Below, one piece after another: positions 1 through 12,975 of a DNA stretch of 64,000 nt. Each line of letters begins with the position of its first letter. Within the stretch, counting starts at the first letter, position 1. Origin of the DNA: Burhinus oedicnemus (Eukaryota; Chordata; Aves; Charadriiformes; Burhinidae); assembly GCA_008921705.1 (NCBI GenBank), contig VFFE01006856.1:452124-516123 (forward strand), written 5' to 3'. The position numbers and the translations under genes were made by a program. The notes beneath the pieces were generated by a model. The model saw only the letters and a list, made by a program, of their open reading frames with translations, did no database searches and was not told the DNA's origin.

Positions 1-3000
1 AGGAATGCTGAAGAAGAACTGGCAGAAGACAGTGTCAGAAAAGCTAAGGAGAGCAAGACTTGAAAGCTTTTTTTCCTGTACATTTTGAGAATAACACCAA
101 GTTAATACCAAAACACATTTTAAAGCCAATGACACAGATCTATTAATGAAAACATACGAAAAAAATTACTGAGTAATTCAAAAGTTTTTAATTAAGGCTT
201 TAAGAAAACACAACACATCGTCTACATCTTAAAGGATAGTATATGAGCAAGAAAGGATGTAGTTAGGGTATTTCCCTGATTAGGGCTGGCAGCTCAGGTC
301 AGAACGAGCTGCTTGTCGTGTGACTGAGGAATAAATGGACCTTCCATTACCTGATACAACTCTTAGAAACTTTTATCAGACAGCTGCTACTTGATCAGCT
401 GAAGTTGTGTTAATCTAGAGTTCACAAGCAGCTTCACCTTACTGTGGTATGAGCCAAAACCAACTAACTTCAAAGCCTAGTCTTTTGTGGCATGATCCCA
501 AATCAGCTTCCTGCACAAACTGAAATACTCAGAACCATAGGTCTTCAATACAAAATAACGCAAGATTCTCCGTGATGCTAGCATCCCCGTTTTTGGATAT
601 TGCAGGGACAATATTGTACCTTCCCCAGACCTAAAAGCCCCTTTTCTCCCCAACGCGAACCAAACCAGCAGAGCAGGGGTCAGTGCTCCTGCAGAGGCAG
701 AGCGGTGCAGGGTTTTCAAGGGAAAGGCTTCGTCTCACTGCTGGGGCAGTTCTGTAGGACCGCAGAAGCTTTATGCAGTGGTTCTCATGCCTCAGTTGGT
801 AGGACTTCTCGGTGTTATTACAGAGGTTACACAATTCCACACCGGAGCTCAGCCTAATTTCAGGGTCAGCGGTAATATAAAGTCTTCAATATTCAAGCAC
901 AATGAATGCAATGACTATTTTTGGAAGCCTAGTTCAATGCAGCTTATGATAAATCTCCCACCACCTTGACAGTTTCTCCCTACAGTAGAAGGGCCTCCAG
1001 GACACTTCATATTTTACAGAACAACAGTTAAAATGTGTCTGAAGCTACAGTTAATTTAAGAAATTATGTCAATCTTTCCTAAGTTAAGAACAATTGTTTT
1101 TAGTAACAACAATTAGCCAAAGCTGATTAATATTCCCAACAACAAATATTGTTTGTAAAGCTATGGACATAAAGGATCGCTATCAAATATAAAAATTAAA
1201 CCCATAAGAAATACCTACCACATAGAAGCAACTCAGAAGATTTGCCAAACTGCAAGAGTTTTTTACAAAATGTTTACATGCTTTAATTGGCAGATAACTT
1301 AAAAGCATGAAGTCCTCCACAGGCCATACCACTTATCTTAAATTTATGGTTGAGTTTCCCTCCCTCCCTAATAAAAGTACTAATTTGGACATTACATTCC
1401 ACTGTGCGCCTTTAATTTACAACAGTAACTAATAATATCGCTATGCAGAAACTATTCAACATAATAGTGCACAAGACTTAACCGAGCCTAAGCCTTTCAA
1501 CACTGTATTACTGTGTATAACACAAAAGCACAGTAAAGAAATAACACATAAGTAAAAGCAACAATAAAATTTGTGGACTAGACTTTTTGAAGTGTAACAT
1601 CTATTTTTCACCATATGCTCTCATGTTATCCTGAACCTTCATCTTCTACTTCTGAAGACAGAGTTCAGAAGAATACCTGGGGGAATATTACTGTAATACC
1701 TGCTGAGCATTAAGAAAGCCAAAGATGAGGGCACACCTGCTCCAATTAGGCAATCCAAAGAGTCAGGGGAAGGGCAATGAACTTCAGTCAGACACGCTGC
1801 ATTCAGAAGTTTAAAACATGTTGAAAACTACGTTGGGAAAATCAGGACCAATTAAAGGAATAAATGAGACTTCATTTGATCCAAATATTTTAAACAAGTC
1901 AGGAATAGCCAAAGTATAAGCAGGTATGTTAACAAGATGCAGAGACTGCCTCAGGGATCAACATTATAATTATTATTATTCAGAAGGACTAGTGATTGAT
2001 TAGAAATGTAACTGTAGTACAGAAAGTCAGAAAGGGAAGTAAAGCAGGGCTTTTGCTTTAAGGTTTTTGCTTTTTCTCATATTACAAAGTACAGCAAAAT
2101 GAGCTTTTTTCTAGCAGAAAGATTTAACATCCTGAAGGGATTTTGACTTTCAAAATCACCCCTAACCCTTGTGAAACAGAAACAGCAGCAGGTGGGTGTT
2201 CTGTTCTAACTCCATGGTAGTGGGTGCTCAAACTTCTATCATGGTGCAACTATCAGACCATGGCAAAAGGCTCCACTGGGACTCCGCTCTCAGTCTTAAA
2301 AGATATAATGGCAGGAATGCAGCAAATGAGAAGCTTTTGACATTATACTAAATTCTGCTTCCTCTAATTGTGAATATTTGATGGGCAGCTTATCACTCAG
2401 TCAGTGCTTCCCTGCATGCATACATACCTTACTCTTCGTCATGTTTTGCACGTGCAAAAACCTTTCCACATTTTGTTTGCAGAAAAAGGTGCCTTGTGTC
2501 AAAATAAAGAACAGGACAACTACTCAGTGAGGAAAACTACATCCCTGCAATCTTTTCAATATTACAGCCTGTGATTCTGCAAGGTATTTAGGCACACATC
2601 TACCTTTAAGAACATTTATTTCTCCTTAAAAACTAAAACCTTTATTTCAGCTCATTTGAGGGGGCCTTGCACTCTGAAAATTTCTGTCTCTGTCAACTGC
2701 TGAGAAAGTCTGCATGACTAACACACAATAAGCTCTTAATTTTTAGGACCCTGAAATAAGGCACGGTGAACTGGGGTCTCCGTGTTTACCTGTTTGGTTG
2801 AGTAGACTTACTCTGTCACAGTATTTCATTTTCTTCTTCCTTATTAGTATTGTGCACTACTGTATGAATTTGGAGTGTGAGAATACTAGGCAAAATGTCA
2901 AAAGTGAATCTTAAGTTCAAACAAATCCTGAGATTGAGGTTTAACGGACTGAACACAGACATCAGATTATGTTTGTGAAGGGGCAGGGGGGGAGAGGGAA

Positions 3001-4954
3001 TCACTAAACCCTTGCCCATCCACCAACTAAAATTATCCCTTGCCTATCACCAGACCTGAAGTAATTTTGACCTTTGTCTTGGGTTTCCCTCATTTCCAAG
3101 TAAGGGAGTTCAGAGTCGCCTTTCCAAGTGGTACCAGAGTAAAGAGAAACACACAGCCTCCCACTGAGAAATCCTTTAATAATGACAAGAATTTTAGCAC
3201 ATAATGGTTGGTCTCCAAGGAGTCCCATGAGAAGAGGGCACGCAGTCCACATCCTTCCTCTGAAGTTTACTCAACACACAAAAGATCAGATGTCTGTCAG
3301 TAGATCCTCCAAAGAAGCTAACAAGTACACAGTGGGAATAGAAGTTTTGGATTGAGCAATGTGCTACAGAAGTGGACCATGATGATGTACAAATGTTGGT
3401 CACAAATACGATGGACTACACCACAAGACAAATTACAGCCTGCAACCTAGTCCTGCGTCTTGCAGAGACCACAGTGGATGCAAGCAGCTCAGAAGGTAAG
3501 GTCTACTTTACTGGGAGGCAATTGCCTTCCCATGCCTATTCATAGCACGCTGCTCTGCATTCAGTGTCCCCACTCTGTATGCCCAGCCTGAAAGACAAAC
3601 TTCCCTACGATTTTCTGGGAAAGAATGACTGAGCAACTCGCTTCACAGGAGCACAAGGCATCAGGGGATGCACCACCTCTCAACTCCACAGCGTAACAGA
3701 AAGAGCAACACGACTCAGACATAGGTCCGACCACCGTGTGCTAAGCTAACATGGATGCTACAGCGTAAAAATTAATCAGCCTCTACATAGCTCTCCCTTC
3801 TTTCGTGATACAATGGAGAAAAGCAACCAAGAACACAGGCATGTTATTAATTTAATTAATAGAAATGCAAATTCTAAAAATCACAGTAGTTTAGTTTATC
3901 TATTGATATTCTCCATCTTAAGCTGTCCAGCATTTCTGTACTGCTGGTATACTGGACCCAAAACCACTGAATTAAGACACCCTCAAAATGAGAACCATTC
4001 TGGTCACATGAAGGACAGGAGCATTAAAACCCCATGTAACAGAAGAAGTAAAATGGTTTGCACTCGGGTCCCCAACACTATGGCAGCTAAGTCTCACAAA
4101 GAAACCTTTTTCCCTAGTTATTTCTCCCCTTGCTGTCAACCAAATTGAAAGCCTATTAAAAAAATCCTGTCCTATACAAGCAGTCAATAAACAGTTACTA
4201 CTGTCCAAAACAGATATGCATATGTATATTTTGCAGCCCCCAACATGTATTTATAGCCATATACTTTCAGCTGGTGTGAACTTGCAGAGCGTAACTAATT
4301 TCACTGGATCAGTGCCCAATTATGGCAGCTGAGAATCCATCCCTGTGACTTAAAATACAGATACAGAGGCTTTACTGTTAGCTATTTGCCTATCGCCTGC
4401 AGAGGAAATACAGGTGTTCATGTTACTGTCATATTACTAACTCATATTACACTGGTTTTGCTGTCCCTTCCCTTTTAGACCATGTTATCATTATTTTTCT
4501 GTTTTAAGAAACTGTCTGTCTTAAAGATCTTGCTGGATAACAGAGAAACCAGAAGGACCCCTGAGGCAAAAGCAGACTCCAAAATGCGTGTATGGTAAGA
4601 GATCATGAAATATCTCTCCCACAGAGGGCCCATAGAAAAGGAGAATATGAAATGGAAGGTAGGGCCCCAGTTTCAACTGACCAATATCCCTGGTAACCTC
4701 AGGTTAACAAATTACAGTACCTGTGAAAGAAAGCAAAAAGTCATTGAATCTGTGATGTTGGTGGCAAGAATCCACATCATCAAAACTCCCAAGGAAGATA
4801 ATGACTTTATTAAAGTTATCTTGGTAAAAAATACAGAACATAAACCAGCCAAAAAAGGTGTGGTGTTGGAAGTTGAAATCATCTCTCACAATTGCAAAGC
4901 TTGTATATAAATGCAAGAAATGATCAAACCTCACCCAATAGCTCACGCACTTAC
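1..4954 (-). other. LAMA3: LAMA3 intron 2 (partial)
   Basis: AT-rich intronic sequence downstream of exon 2. I looked for the next laminin N-terminal exon on the minus strand and did not find it. The tract holds short AT-rich runs (for example ATTATTATT near 1968-1980) and a small SOX-like motif cluster near 1089-1155. No repeat family or RNA gene was recognised. Confidence 0.7.
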
Positions 4955-5107
4955 CTGTCCCAGATCTAAAGTGACATTGACTTCGTTGTACTTCAGGCCC
5001 ATAGAAAGAGGAGGACTTTGCCACCAGCGCTCCGTGCCATCAATTGCGTTGGTTACTGGGTGAGCTTTACTGGGATCAGCAGCATTGCAATAATCACAAA
5101 ACTGTCC
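4955..5107 (-). CDS. LAMA3: LAMA3 coding exon 2 (LN domain)
   Basis: The acceptor TTGTGTTTCAG precedes GGA CAG TTT TGT at 5107, and the donor is CAG|GTAAGTG (GT at 4954-4953). The exon is 153 nt, 51 residues, phase 0 at both ends. It runs from GQFCDYCN through [14 protein letters not shown] to NVTLDLGQ, a highly conserved part of the laminin N-terminal domain. The expected next LN exon (starting near FHVAY..KFANSPRPDLW) was not found between 1 and 4954. Confidence 0.95.
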
Positions 5108-8100
5108 CTGAAACACAATAAATTGAAAAGATGGTCTCAGCTGAAATTTTATGCACTGCAGATGCATGCTGTTGTCAACTGAGATTCTGAACTAGAGCAT
5201 TGACTAAAAATGGGGTTAAATTTTGTTTCTCTCTTTATATAGTGTAATTTTTAATGTATAAGGGATTCCCCTGGCAATTAAACTACACACTTATACCCTG
5301 AAACACACTAAATTTTATGTTACAAACTAAAATTTCAGAAATCTCTTTAAGGAAACTACAATATGTCTTTCTTTATTAATGAACTTATTGATACTTTGGC
5401 AAAATTAGCTATATTATGTCTGCAGGAAATTAATGAAACAAAAATTCTTAAAACTGGATTAAGACCAAAACACAAATTATCCTCAATTCTCCTAAAAGAC
5501 CATGAAATATCCACATATGTACATAGCCTGGTATTAATAAAACCATAAAAAAAAAAATACTCCGTTACTTGCTTGTAAGTTTGGTGTTACAATTTTATAA
5601 TACTGCTTTCATTTTTTTCATGCCATTATAATACATTCTGAAACAGGGACTTCTGAACAATATATACCCGGGGAATATGCAATGGATCTTATAGATTGTT
5701 CCCTTTAAAGAATCCCATTGTACCTCCATTTGCAGAAGGTACCGCCCAATTTCCAGTCCACAACTAAAGCCACAGTCGGGAGATGCCCTGATAATCTCTC
5801 TTCGATAGTCTCTGAAGGTCTTTGTACTCTTCTGTACAATAATGATGAATAAACTTCAGGAAACTTAATTGTATTTTAATTTGGGATCTTGGCATGCCCC
5901 ACAAGTAGTATTTTTATCTTCAAGAAACTGCATTTTCCAGTCTACTAAGATTAGTGCTGAAGCGTTGTAATTAGTTATTAAGGGACCTTTTCAGTGTCCC
6001 ATTCACTTCTTACTCCAGTCACTGGATGAAGATAATCAGTGAAAACACTAAACTGTGCCAGGCACAGTTTTTGTAGAACGTCAAAAGAAAAATGACATTT
6101 TCATTGAAAGGCAGTACCCTTTTCACGGTTACTTCAGTCGGACAGTTGCTTAATCCATTCAGCCTGTGAGGTCCGGACACTGTGTTGGACCCATGTTTTA
6201 AATAAAGTAATATGTGCACCATTCTCTTTATCAACAAAGCATATTTTCATCAAAAAGATGTGACAAATCTTTTGTTGTTTCCACAACCCACGTTGCCTGG
6301 CACGAAGTATATTCCTACCTTTTAAGTATTAACAGAATCCCATCTAACTGCCATTATTTTGTTTGTCGCTGCTGTCAGACTAACCAGTGTAAAGTAACTG
6401 GAGCAATCATACTTGTCCACTTTTAACAGAGGAATAACATTAGGGCTCTCACATTCGTGCTGGGTACAGTCTTGCAAGCTTGGTGAATTTAAGATGTTTA
6501 TCTCTAGCAGAATTTGTTTAACATCTGCCATAGTTACTAATGGATTGGAAACTACTACATCATTCTCATGTGATACAAATACATCATGCTGTGTCTTTCA
6601 AATACAAAACATAGATGTTCACTGAATATTTCTGCATCAGTAGTCATAATTTCAGCATCTGCATCTAGCAATGGTTCCATCCTCATCTTACTCTTCCAGA
6701 AAGCCCAGAATATGGTGTTGTTTCCAGAAGACATGGCTACCCTTAGCTGTTCTGATTCAGCACTGCAGGTGTCAACCTGGCTGAGCATTAACTCAAAGAG
6801 CTCTTTAGAGACTTACTAAATCCTCACATACATAGGTTGGTTAACAACACCTGGGGTCATGTTATAGCACGATTCTCCTCCAGCTCTGTTAGAGACGATG
6901 GTTTGGCTGATTTTCGTACAAACTACAATATGCCAGGGCACTGATGGATTCAGTCAGAGTTTCCTGCAGCAGACACCACATCAGCCCGTGCTAGCTACGG
7001 GCGACGTTGCCGGCTTCTGCAGTGACGACAAAGAACATCGTGTCGCTATCTGCACAATCAATACACTCAGAAATCAATCCATGCACCAACAACTGCAGTT
7101 ACCACCACATCAGAGCATCTTCCCGGTTAAGATTTTCCTGACAAATGCATACCTGGAGTTCTGACACACATATTACAATAGTACAAGCTTCCCTAAATAG
7201 TTTTATAACGTGCATGAAACACAGTCTCTAGATCTAAATTCATGTTCACAATGATCAGGCTGGAAATAGACAGGAAACAGTTGCTGTTACGGCAGTTTCA
7301 GCTCTGATCTGGAAACAGCCTCGAAGAAAGGCTGAATGAACAGAAAACAATGAGGAGTATTAAATGCAAGCGTTACATTTATACACACCTATGTGATTTC
7401 AGTATACCAGAGCACTTGATCTGAACTCAAGATACCATCTTTTTTCTTTTTGGGCACATAATTCAAAGAATTTCATTGCAACAGCTGGAGTTTCAGTTAT
7501 TTAAAGTACATTCCAGCAGCCCTGCCAAGAAGGCAGCAAAACAAAAAAAAATGAAAGAAAATAAATTATTGGACAGAGCAGCGTTCCCTGCTTCCCACTG
7601 GCAGTATCTCAGGCACGCCGCGCTGAGCCTGTCTGCTACAGCGCTTGTCTCCATTCCAGGAAACTGGGCCTCCAGACTTCGTTTGATTTTGGCTGCCGTT
7701 CATCAGGCAGGCAGGTGTGCATTTGCTGGTGACCTTGTTACCCTCCTTTCCCCTCATTCTCCTGACTGAAGGAGAAAACTGGAACTGCACGAGGGAGTTT
7801 GCTGAAATAGGCTGGCGTGGACCAGAGACACCCAGGGATGAAAATGTCTTGCCTGTAAGTTATAGAAAGCGACAACAATGAAGGATTTGTTCACTATTTC
7901 ATACCTAGCAGTTCTGCGCCCACTGGCAGGGCAGGACAGGCATGTAGTTAAACTTTAATTCACACCCGCGCACCACTGCGAACAGTCTGGCAGACAAAGC
8001 CAGGCATGCCATTTATCTATCAGTTGCTGAAATGTATTACACTGCAGTGCATCTCTTCACTCAACACTGTTCTTATTAAGTCGTTGTCCCCCTTGCCAAT

Positions 8101-11100
8101 GTGCTAACTAAGGGAAACATGCTGCTTTCCACAGTGTATGCCCAGCACTGCCTTACAAGACCCAGTCGAGCTGCCCGTGAAGGGATTGTCCACCCCATCG
8201 ATCAGCTCCTGGAAGGGCTTTAAATGACCTCCAAATGCTCTTTCTGGATTTGCCAGATGCTACAGGTTCATTAAAAGACAGAGCACCAAACAGCAAGCTG
8301 AACAAGAGAGCCAGCCCAATGGAAGAGCAGAGGGAATGAAGATGGGGTTACTCTTTTTGCCTTATTTTCAGTGCTGGGGATAGCACTGGGAACAGAGCTG
8401 CCCGCTCCCTTCCTCTGAACGAAGATGACCCTTCACACCTTCTTTCCAATTTCCCTATTCTCATAGAGCAACAGCCGCAATCCAGCCTTGCAGAGACCCC
8501 AAAAGTGAGTGACGCAGGTGTACGGCATTGCTTTAACTTGAACTGGCCTGGCACATTGGCTATTACACCTATCACTTTATGTAAAAGCCGCATGACCTTC
8601 CCTCAGAATCTTAAGAAACAACACATGAATACTTATGCCAATTTAAAATCCTTCTGTGTAAGCTCAGCTTCTCTAAGAGTTTAATGCACTTCTCTCCAAT
8701 TTTCCACGAAAGAAGAGATTCTCTCATTTACAGTATCTTTGAACTTGCGAGGTGGAGTAGCTTGATAATACATACATTGTGCTGTTACCGCGTTTTCCAT
8801 GGCTGGATTTCCCTGGCCTTTTGAAAGACTTTCCAACCCTTCTTGAACCACAACAACTACTGGTAAACCACAGAAGTATTCATGTTATGTATCTCAATGG
8901 GGCTTTGTTAAAACTGGAGAGAGACGCTGCTGTATCCCTGCTTACACAAATGCTGTACGAGGCACAACATGCTTCCTTGTGCCAGGGCTGAGCTATCAGT
9001 ATTCCTTCTGGGAACTTGAATCAGGCATGAACCATAACTGCCCTCTAACCTAAGACCTGTAAGGAAAATATTTAACAAGAGGAACTCCCCCCTTTCTAGC
9101 CTCTTCCTATACACACCAACCCCTCGTTTCCAGGTGGGTGTTAGTATATAAAGGGAACAATTACAAAAACCATTAATGACAATGCGCATCACACAACTGG
9201 CTTCGTTCCACTTGCTTGAGATGTTTATCTGACGTTAGTCTTAGCTGATTCTTGTTATACTGTGATTTCTGATATTCCAAGGCACATTAGTATGAGATTT
9301 CACTGCAGCGGTGGCCTATAGCGTGTTGCTGAGACATTATTGGTCTTGCTGTTCACCTGGTGGCATGGTTGTTTCAGGCAACTTTAAACATGGGTATTAC
9401 GTTCAGTATGGAGGGATGGATGCCTAAACTTCAGCGGTGTGTTAGAAACAGAGCATCAAGCAGTTTCCTGATCATCACAACCTTTTTTTGTAACTTTAGT
9501 TTAAGCACGTAATGCCTGTGATCCAGTTTTCCTATTAGTAAAGTAAAACTGTGTATTACTCAGCCTGTAATCTCCAAAGCACTTTGAGCTTTTTATGATG
9601 GAGGGCACTACACAGACGTAAGGTAAACTGAGATTTCACGGTGAGGCAGGGAGGCAAGGCAGAGAGAAGCTCAGGGCAGAGCACGCTGTGGCTGTGGCTG
9701 CCTAATGAACTGTGAGGGCAGGCTGCGTGAGGGTGCACGCTCCCTTCTGGCACACGACAAAGAGCGCTGCACCCCCGTAGTCCTCTCCCTTTCTCTTAGG
9801 CATCTGTCCCCACTAAAAAATGAGAAGAACAACTCCCATATTCATTGTAACCTCTTCCAAAACCAGATATTAAAAGTTATTTCACTATTAAAACAAACAC
9901 CTCGTAAGAGTTCAAAACACTAACCAGTCTTCCAAGATGCTAGAAATTTACTTGCATTCTTTCTGTATTGCCTGGAGTCAGAAAGTGGACCTTAAAGCTT
10001 TCGAAATCCCTTTCAAATTGCAGTTTCATTCTGGCTTTCTTCTCCCATCAAGACAGAATACAAATAAAATAACTTTGGAAGGTCTGAGGCTTTAGGAAAG
10101 TCCCCCCTCAAACAAAGTTCTGATCAAACTGATACTGAATATCCATCACAATACATCAGAGTTTGGTGCATTTGTTACTCCTTCCTTACGCTCCAATAGA
10201 CATGGTCACACAAGTTTCTACCAAAGGAAAAATACATTTCCTTTAACTCTTTGCCAGGAGCTTTGCCATTTCTTGTTGTCTTTCTTGTGACTGGCACAAA
10301 ACGTGTGCGATAACCTCATGCTACGCTAGGAGAGAACGTCATCATCCTCACTGCCCTGTGTGCTTATACTCCTTGCCAGAGTCCCAAGGAATCTCTGGCT
10401 TCCTCCCACAAGCCATGCAAGGCAGAGACGATAAGCCTCACATTCCGTGCTTGTAAAATGCCACAAAGCCACCTGCCTCAAACCGGCCCTCTTCTCCCAC
10501 CGCCCCCGGAACGATGCCCGCTCTCCAGTGAGGAGGTCACCGGTGCAGTGCGTCCCCCATCCACTCCCCGCTAGGCTCACTGCTTTACTCCCAGAAGCAT
10601 CACGCCGCTCTCCGCGGACCACGGGGCCAAGAGCCGAGGCCCCAAAACACCGCTTGGGTGCTCCCTAAGCCACATCCAGGCGCCCGGCGGGACGAGCGGC
10701 TCACGCAGCACCGGGAGCAGCCGCAGCACCGGGGGCACCGGGAGGGGCTCGGGCAGCGGGGCCGGAGGAGGGGGAGACAGCGGGGCCGGGAAGGGGGGAA
10801 CGGGACAGCCGCTCCCCGTGGCAGTGGACCCCTCCAGAGGGTGCCGGGACACCTGCGGGCAGAGGCGCGGGCAGAAGCCCCGCTGCCCACTCCCACTCCT
10901 CCCAGCTCTTCCCTGCGTGGGGTCCCGCTGCTCCACGGTCTACAGTATGTACAGCCCAGCCAGGAGAAAACCCTCAATTTAATGAGACCACGCACCCCGG
11001 AGTAACACCAGCACCCCCGGAGGGGCCGGGACGCCCCAAAAGGACACACACACACCGCTCCGCAGGGCGGGGAGCGGGGCTGCGAGGGGAAGGGGGGCTG

Positions 11101-11426
11101 CGAGGGGAAGGGGGGTCCCGGCGCCGCGACCCCTCTCCGGCCCCACACGGCGGCCCGCTTACCTGGATGGCGCGGCCCAGGGGGGCGGCGGCCGGCCCCC
11201 CCACCAGCTTGCAGTACAGCTCCGGCCGCCCGCCGCCGCTCGCCGCCGCCGCCTCCCCGCAGGTGGCCGTCGCCGAGATGCTGGCTGCCGCGGCCAGGTT
11301 GAAGTAGGGCGGGTGGAGGCTGAGCCCCATCCCGCGGGAGCCGGGGGGTTCCGGCTGCGCCGGGCAGAGGGTGAGGAGCGGCGAGAGGAGCGCCCAGAGG
11401 AGCGGGGAGCCCGGCGCCGCGGCCAT
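4955..11426 (-). CDS. LAMA3: Laminin subunit alpha-3, 5' end (exons 1-2, partial gene)
   Basis: Two minus-strand exons join in frame into 139 residues that are the start of a laminin alpha chain. Residues 1-23 look like a signal peptide (hydrophobic core [12 protein letters not shown], likely cleavage after CPA). The laminin N-terminal (LN) domain follows, with the family motifs [49 protein letters not shown] and VTLDLGQ. The [11 protein letters not shown] and [16 protein letters not shown] wording fits alpha-3 better than alpha-5, and the neighbouring ANKRD29 supports LAMA3. From family knowledge, LN domains drive laminin polymerisation and the alpha-3 chain belongs to epithelial basement-membrane laminins. 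Because the LN domain is present, this is the long-isoform promoter; the short-isoform promoter would lie further left. The remaining exons are beyond position 1. The two exons are joined by a phase-0 GT-AG intron of about 6 kb (5108-11162). Confidence 0.93.
9520..9624 (+). repeat. Ancient L2/CR1-L3-like LINE or SINE 3' tail
   Basis: The order of phrases matches the common tetrapod LINE-tail pattern: AGTTTTCCTATTAGTAAAGTAAAACTG, then CAAAGCACTTTGAGCT, then GATGGAGGGCACTAC. It resembles 'cagtttcctcatctgtaaaatggg ... aagcgctttgagatctttggatgaaaggcgctat'. It is strongly diverged, so the exact family is uncertain. Confidence 0.5.
11080..11115 (+). repeat. 18-bp G-rich tandem duplication in LAMA3 intron 1
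   Basis: Two identical 18-bp units (CTGCGAGGGGAAGGGGGG) lie side by side, 47-82 nt past the exon 1 donor. The plus strand has four G-runs of four to six and could fold into a G-quadruplex. The LAMA3 transcript carries the C-rich complement. Confidence 0.85.
11163..11426 (-). CDS. LAMA3: LAMA3 coding exon 1 (signal peptide and start of LN domain)
   Basis: The start codon is at 11426-11424 in a strong context (A at -3, G at +4: AGGATGG). The 264 nt encode 88 residues and end ...LGRAIQ at a GTAAGC donor (GT at 11162-11161), phase 0. The region between ISATATCGE and [10 protein letters not shown] is replaced by an alanine/glycine-rich stretch (AAAASGGGR), and another alanine run follows VGGP. 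This goes with the extreme GC content of the surrounding CpG island. The longer open frames overlapping this exon in other frames are GC-rich shadows. Confidence 0.93.
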
Positions 11427-12902
11427 CCTGCGCCGGGCTCTGCCCTCGCCGCCCCCCCCCGGGCGGCACTATAGCTGCCGTGGGCGGGCGGGCCGGGCTG
11501 GGGGGGCGGCGGGAGGAGGCAGGGGGGCTGCCCGCACCCTGCCCGCGCCTCCCTGCCTGCCCTGCGCCGGCTGGGGCGGGGCGAGGCGAGAGGCAGCCCC
11601 GGTGCGGGGCGCCGGGCGCAGCGGGAGGGGGAAGAGAAGACAAGGGTCTGCGGGTTGCCCCAGGTGTGTGCCCTGCCGCCCAGCTCCGCGGGCGTGCCGA
11701 GAGGTGACACCCCACGGCTCAGCTGGAGCTTTCTGATCCTCCCCCCGCAGCAGCATGCGGGTTAGTATTTTTAACGGACCGTGAAGAAATCTCGGAGCAT
11801 CCATCCCCGTGAGCTGTGACCCGTCATGTCACACACGGGCAGTTCTATCACGGTTTCCCAGCAGTTAGATTAAGGTTTCCCAGCTTTCTCCTCACGCAGG
11901 GCTATCTCCACCCAAGGTACGCCCTGCTTCTCCCTGCAGGTGCCCGGGAAGGCACCCTGTGCGGACCGCAACTCCTCTTGCCATTTTCAGTGCTCCTGAG
12001 GCCGCTGGAAACCGTGCAGCCCCGGCCACCCCGCTGCAAGGCACAGCCAGTGCTCCCAGCTCCTTGTGAAATGGATGTTCCTCCTCATCCAGAGCAGACA
12101 ATGACGGTCCTGTCTTTTTTAAGGTGTTTGGCACAGGCTTGGGATAACACAGAAGCTGGGGGGGAAGGTTGGGGAGGGAGAAGGGGACCTAAGAACCACG
12201 TCATCTGTATCAGGAGTTGCCCTGCTTAATGGCATTGCTAGCCTAAGTTTCAAACCCATTCACATTTCCAAACCCACACACACTCGCACTCACACATCCA
12301 GTCTTAGTAAAATTTGCCAGATTCAGGCACAAAGATATGGCTCTATACACATGCCTCTAATATTTTACTAGTGATTCATGTGAGTAGCAAAGTGTTTCAT
12401 AACTTTATGAGGGCTTTGCTACATGCCACACAGCACTAGCAAGGGAGATCCCTGGTATCCTGTTTCAGGAAGCACCAGGCGCGAGCTATTGATTTTGTCT
12501 GCAAGAAAATATCACCACCCTTGGTTTTGTGCCACTATGGCTTTAGCACACCATAGAGACATAGCTGCAGGAGACAATTTCTGTGTCCTCCATAGTAAAA
12601 GCTGACTTTCATAAATGTAGCATGCTGCCAATTCAGAGTTAGCTTTTCTATCCATAAATGCTTTCAATTTCTAAAGCAACTTTAAAATACTCTCCTTTTC
12701 CCACTGTGACGTTGTGAAAGGAAATTATCTTATTGCACATGTCCATCGTGTCACTTCCTACAATGGTTTGTACTTCACAAAAGCTCTGAGAGGCTTGAAT
12801 ACAAACAAGCAGCACCATCTTCAAATGCTCCATTCAAGAAAATGCCCCTTATCAGGTAAGATATCCACTGGTCTCTTCAACCTATTTCTAAATCCTAGAA
12901 CA

Positions 12903-12975
12903 CTTGGAGTACATCAGTTTTACAAATGGAGATCTGGAAGTATCTGAGGTAAGTGGCCTTTAAGGCCAGAGCAAG
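12903..12975 (+). repeat. Possible ancient MIR/L2-type fragment
   Basis: The run TTTACAAATGGAGATCTGG, then TGAGGTAAGTGGCC and AAGGCCAGAGCAAGG resembles the 'tttacagatggggaaactgaggc...gttaagtggcttgcccaaggcc' core of MIR/L2-type elements. It is short and diverged. Confidence 0.35.

Larger units (their letters stand above)
5108..11162 (-). other. LAMA3: LAMA3 intron 1
   Basis: Intron of about 6.05 kb between the two LAMA3 exons, with consensus GT and AG ends. Its first kilobase (about 10480-11162) belongs to the promoter CpG island. It holds an ancient L2/CR1-L3-like 3' fragment near 9520-9624 and an 18-bp G-rich tandem duplication at 11080-11115. The rest is unannotated; no further exon was recognised. 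Confidence 0.75.
10480..11720 (-). promoter_or_regulatory. LAMA3: CpG island covering the LAMA3 5' end
   Basis: Very GC- and CpG-rich DNA surrounds LAMA3 exon 1, in contrast to AT-rich flanks. GC boxes are visible upstream of the start codon, including GGGCGGG at 11482-11488 and GGGGCGGGGC around 11574-11583. No convincing TATA box lies at a suitable distance; the CTATAG near 11470 is only about 45 nt from the ATG. The transcription start cannot be placed from sequence alone, but the exon starts inside the island, so a CpG-type promoter reading left is likely. Confidence 0.7.

Noticed and set aside
10600..11715. 371-codon open frame on the minus strand in the LAMA3 CpG island, with several overlapping frames on both strands
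   Set aside because: Stops are rare in such GC-rich DNA. The frame overlaps LAMA3 exon 1 out of frame and gives low-complexity Pro/Arg/Ala protein with no domain.
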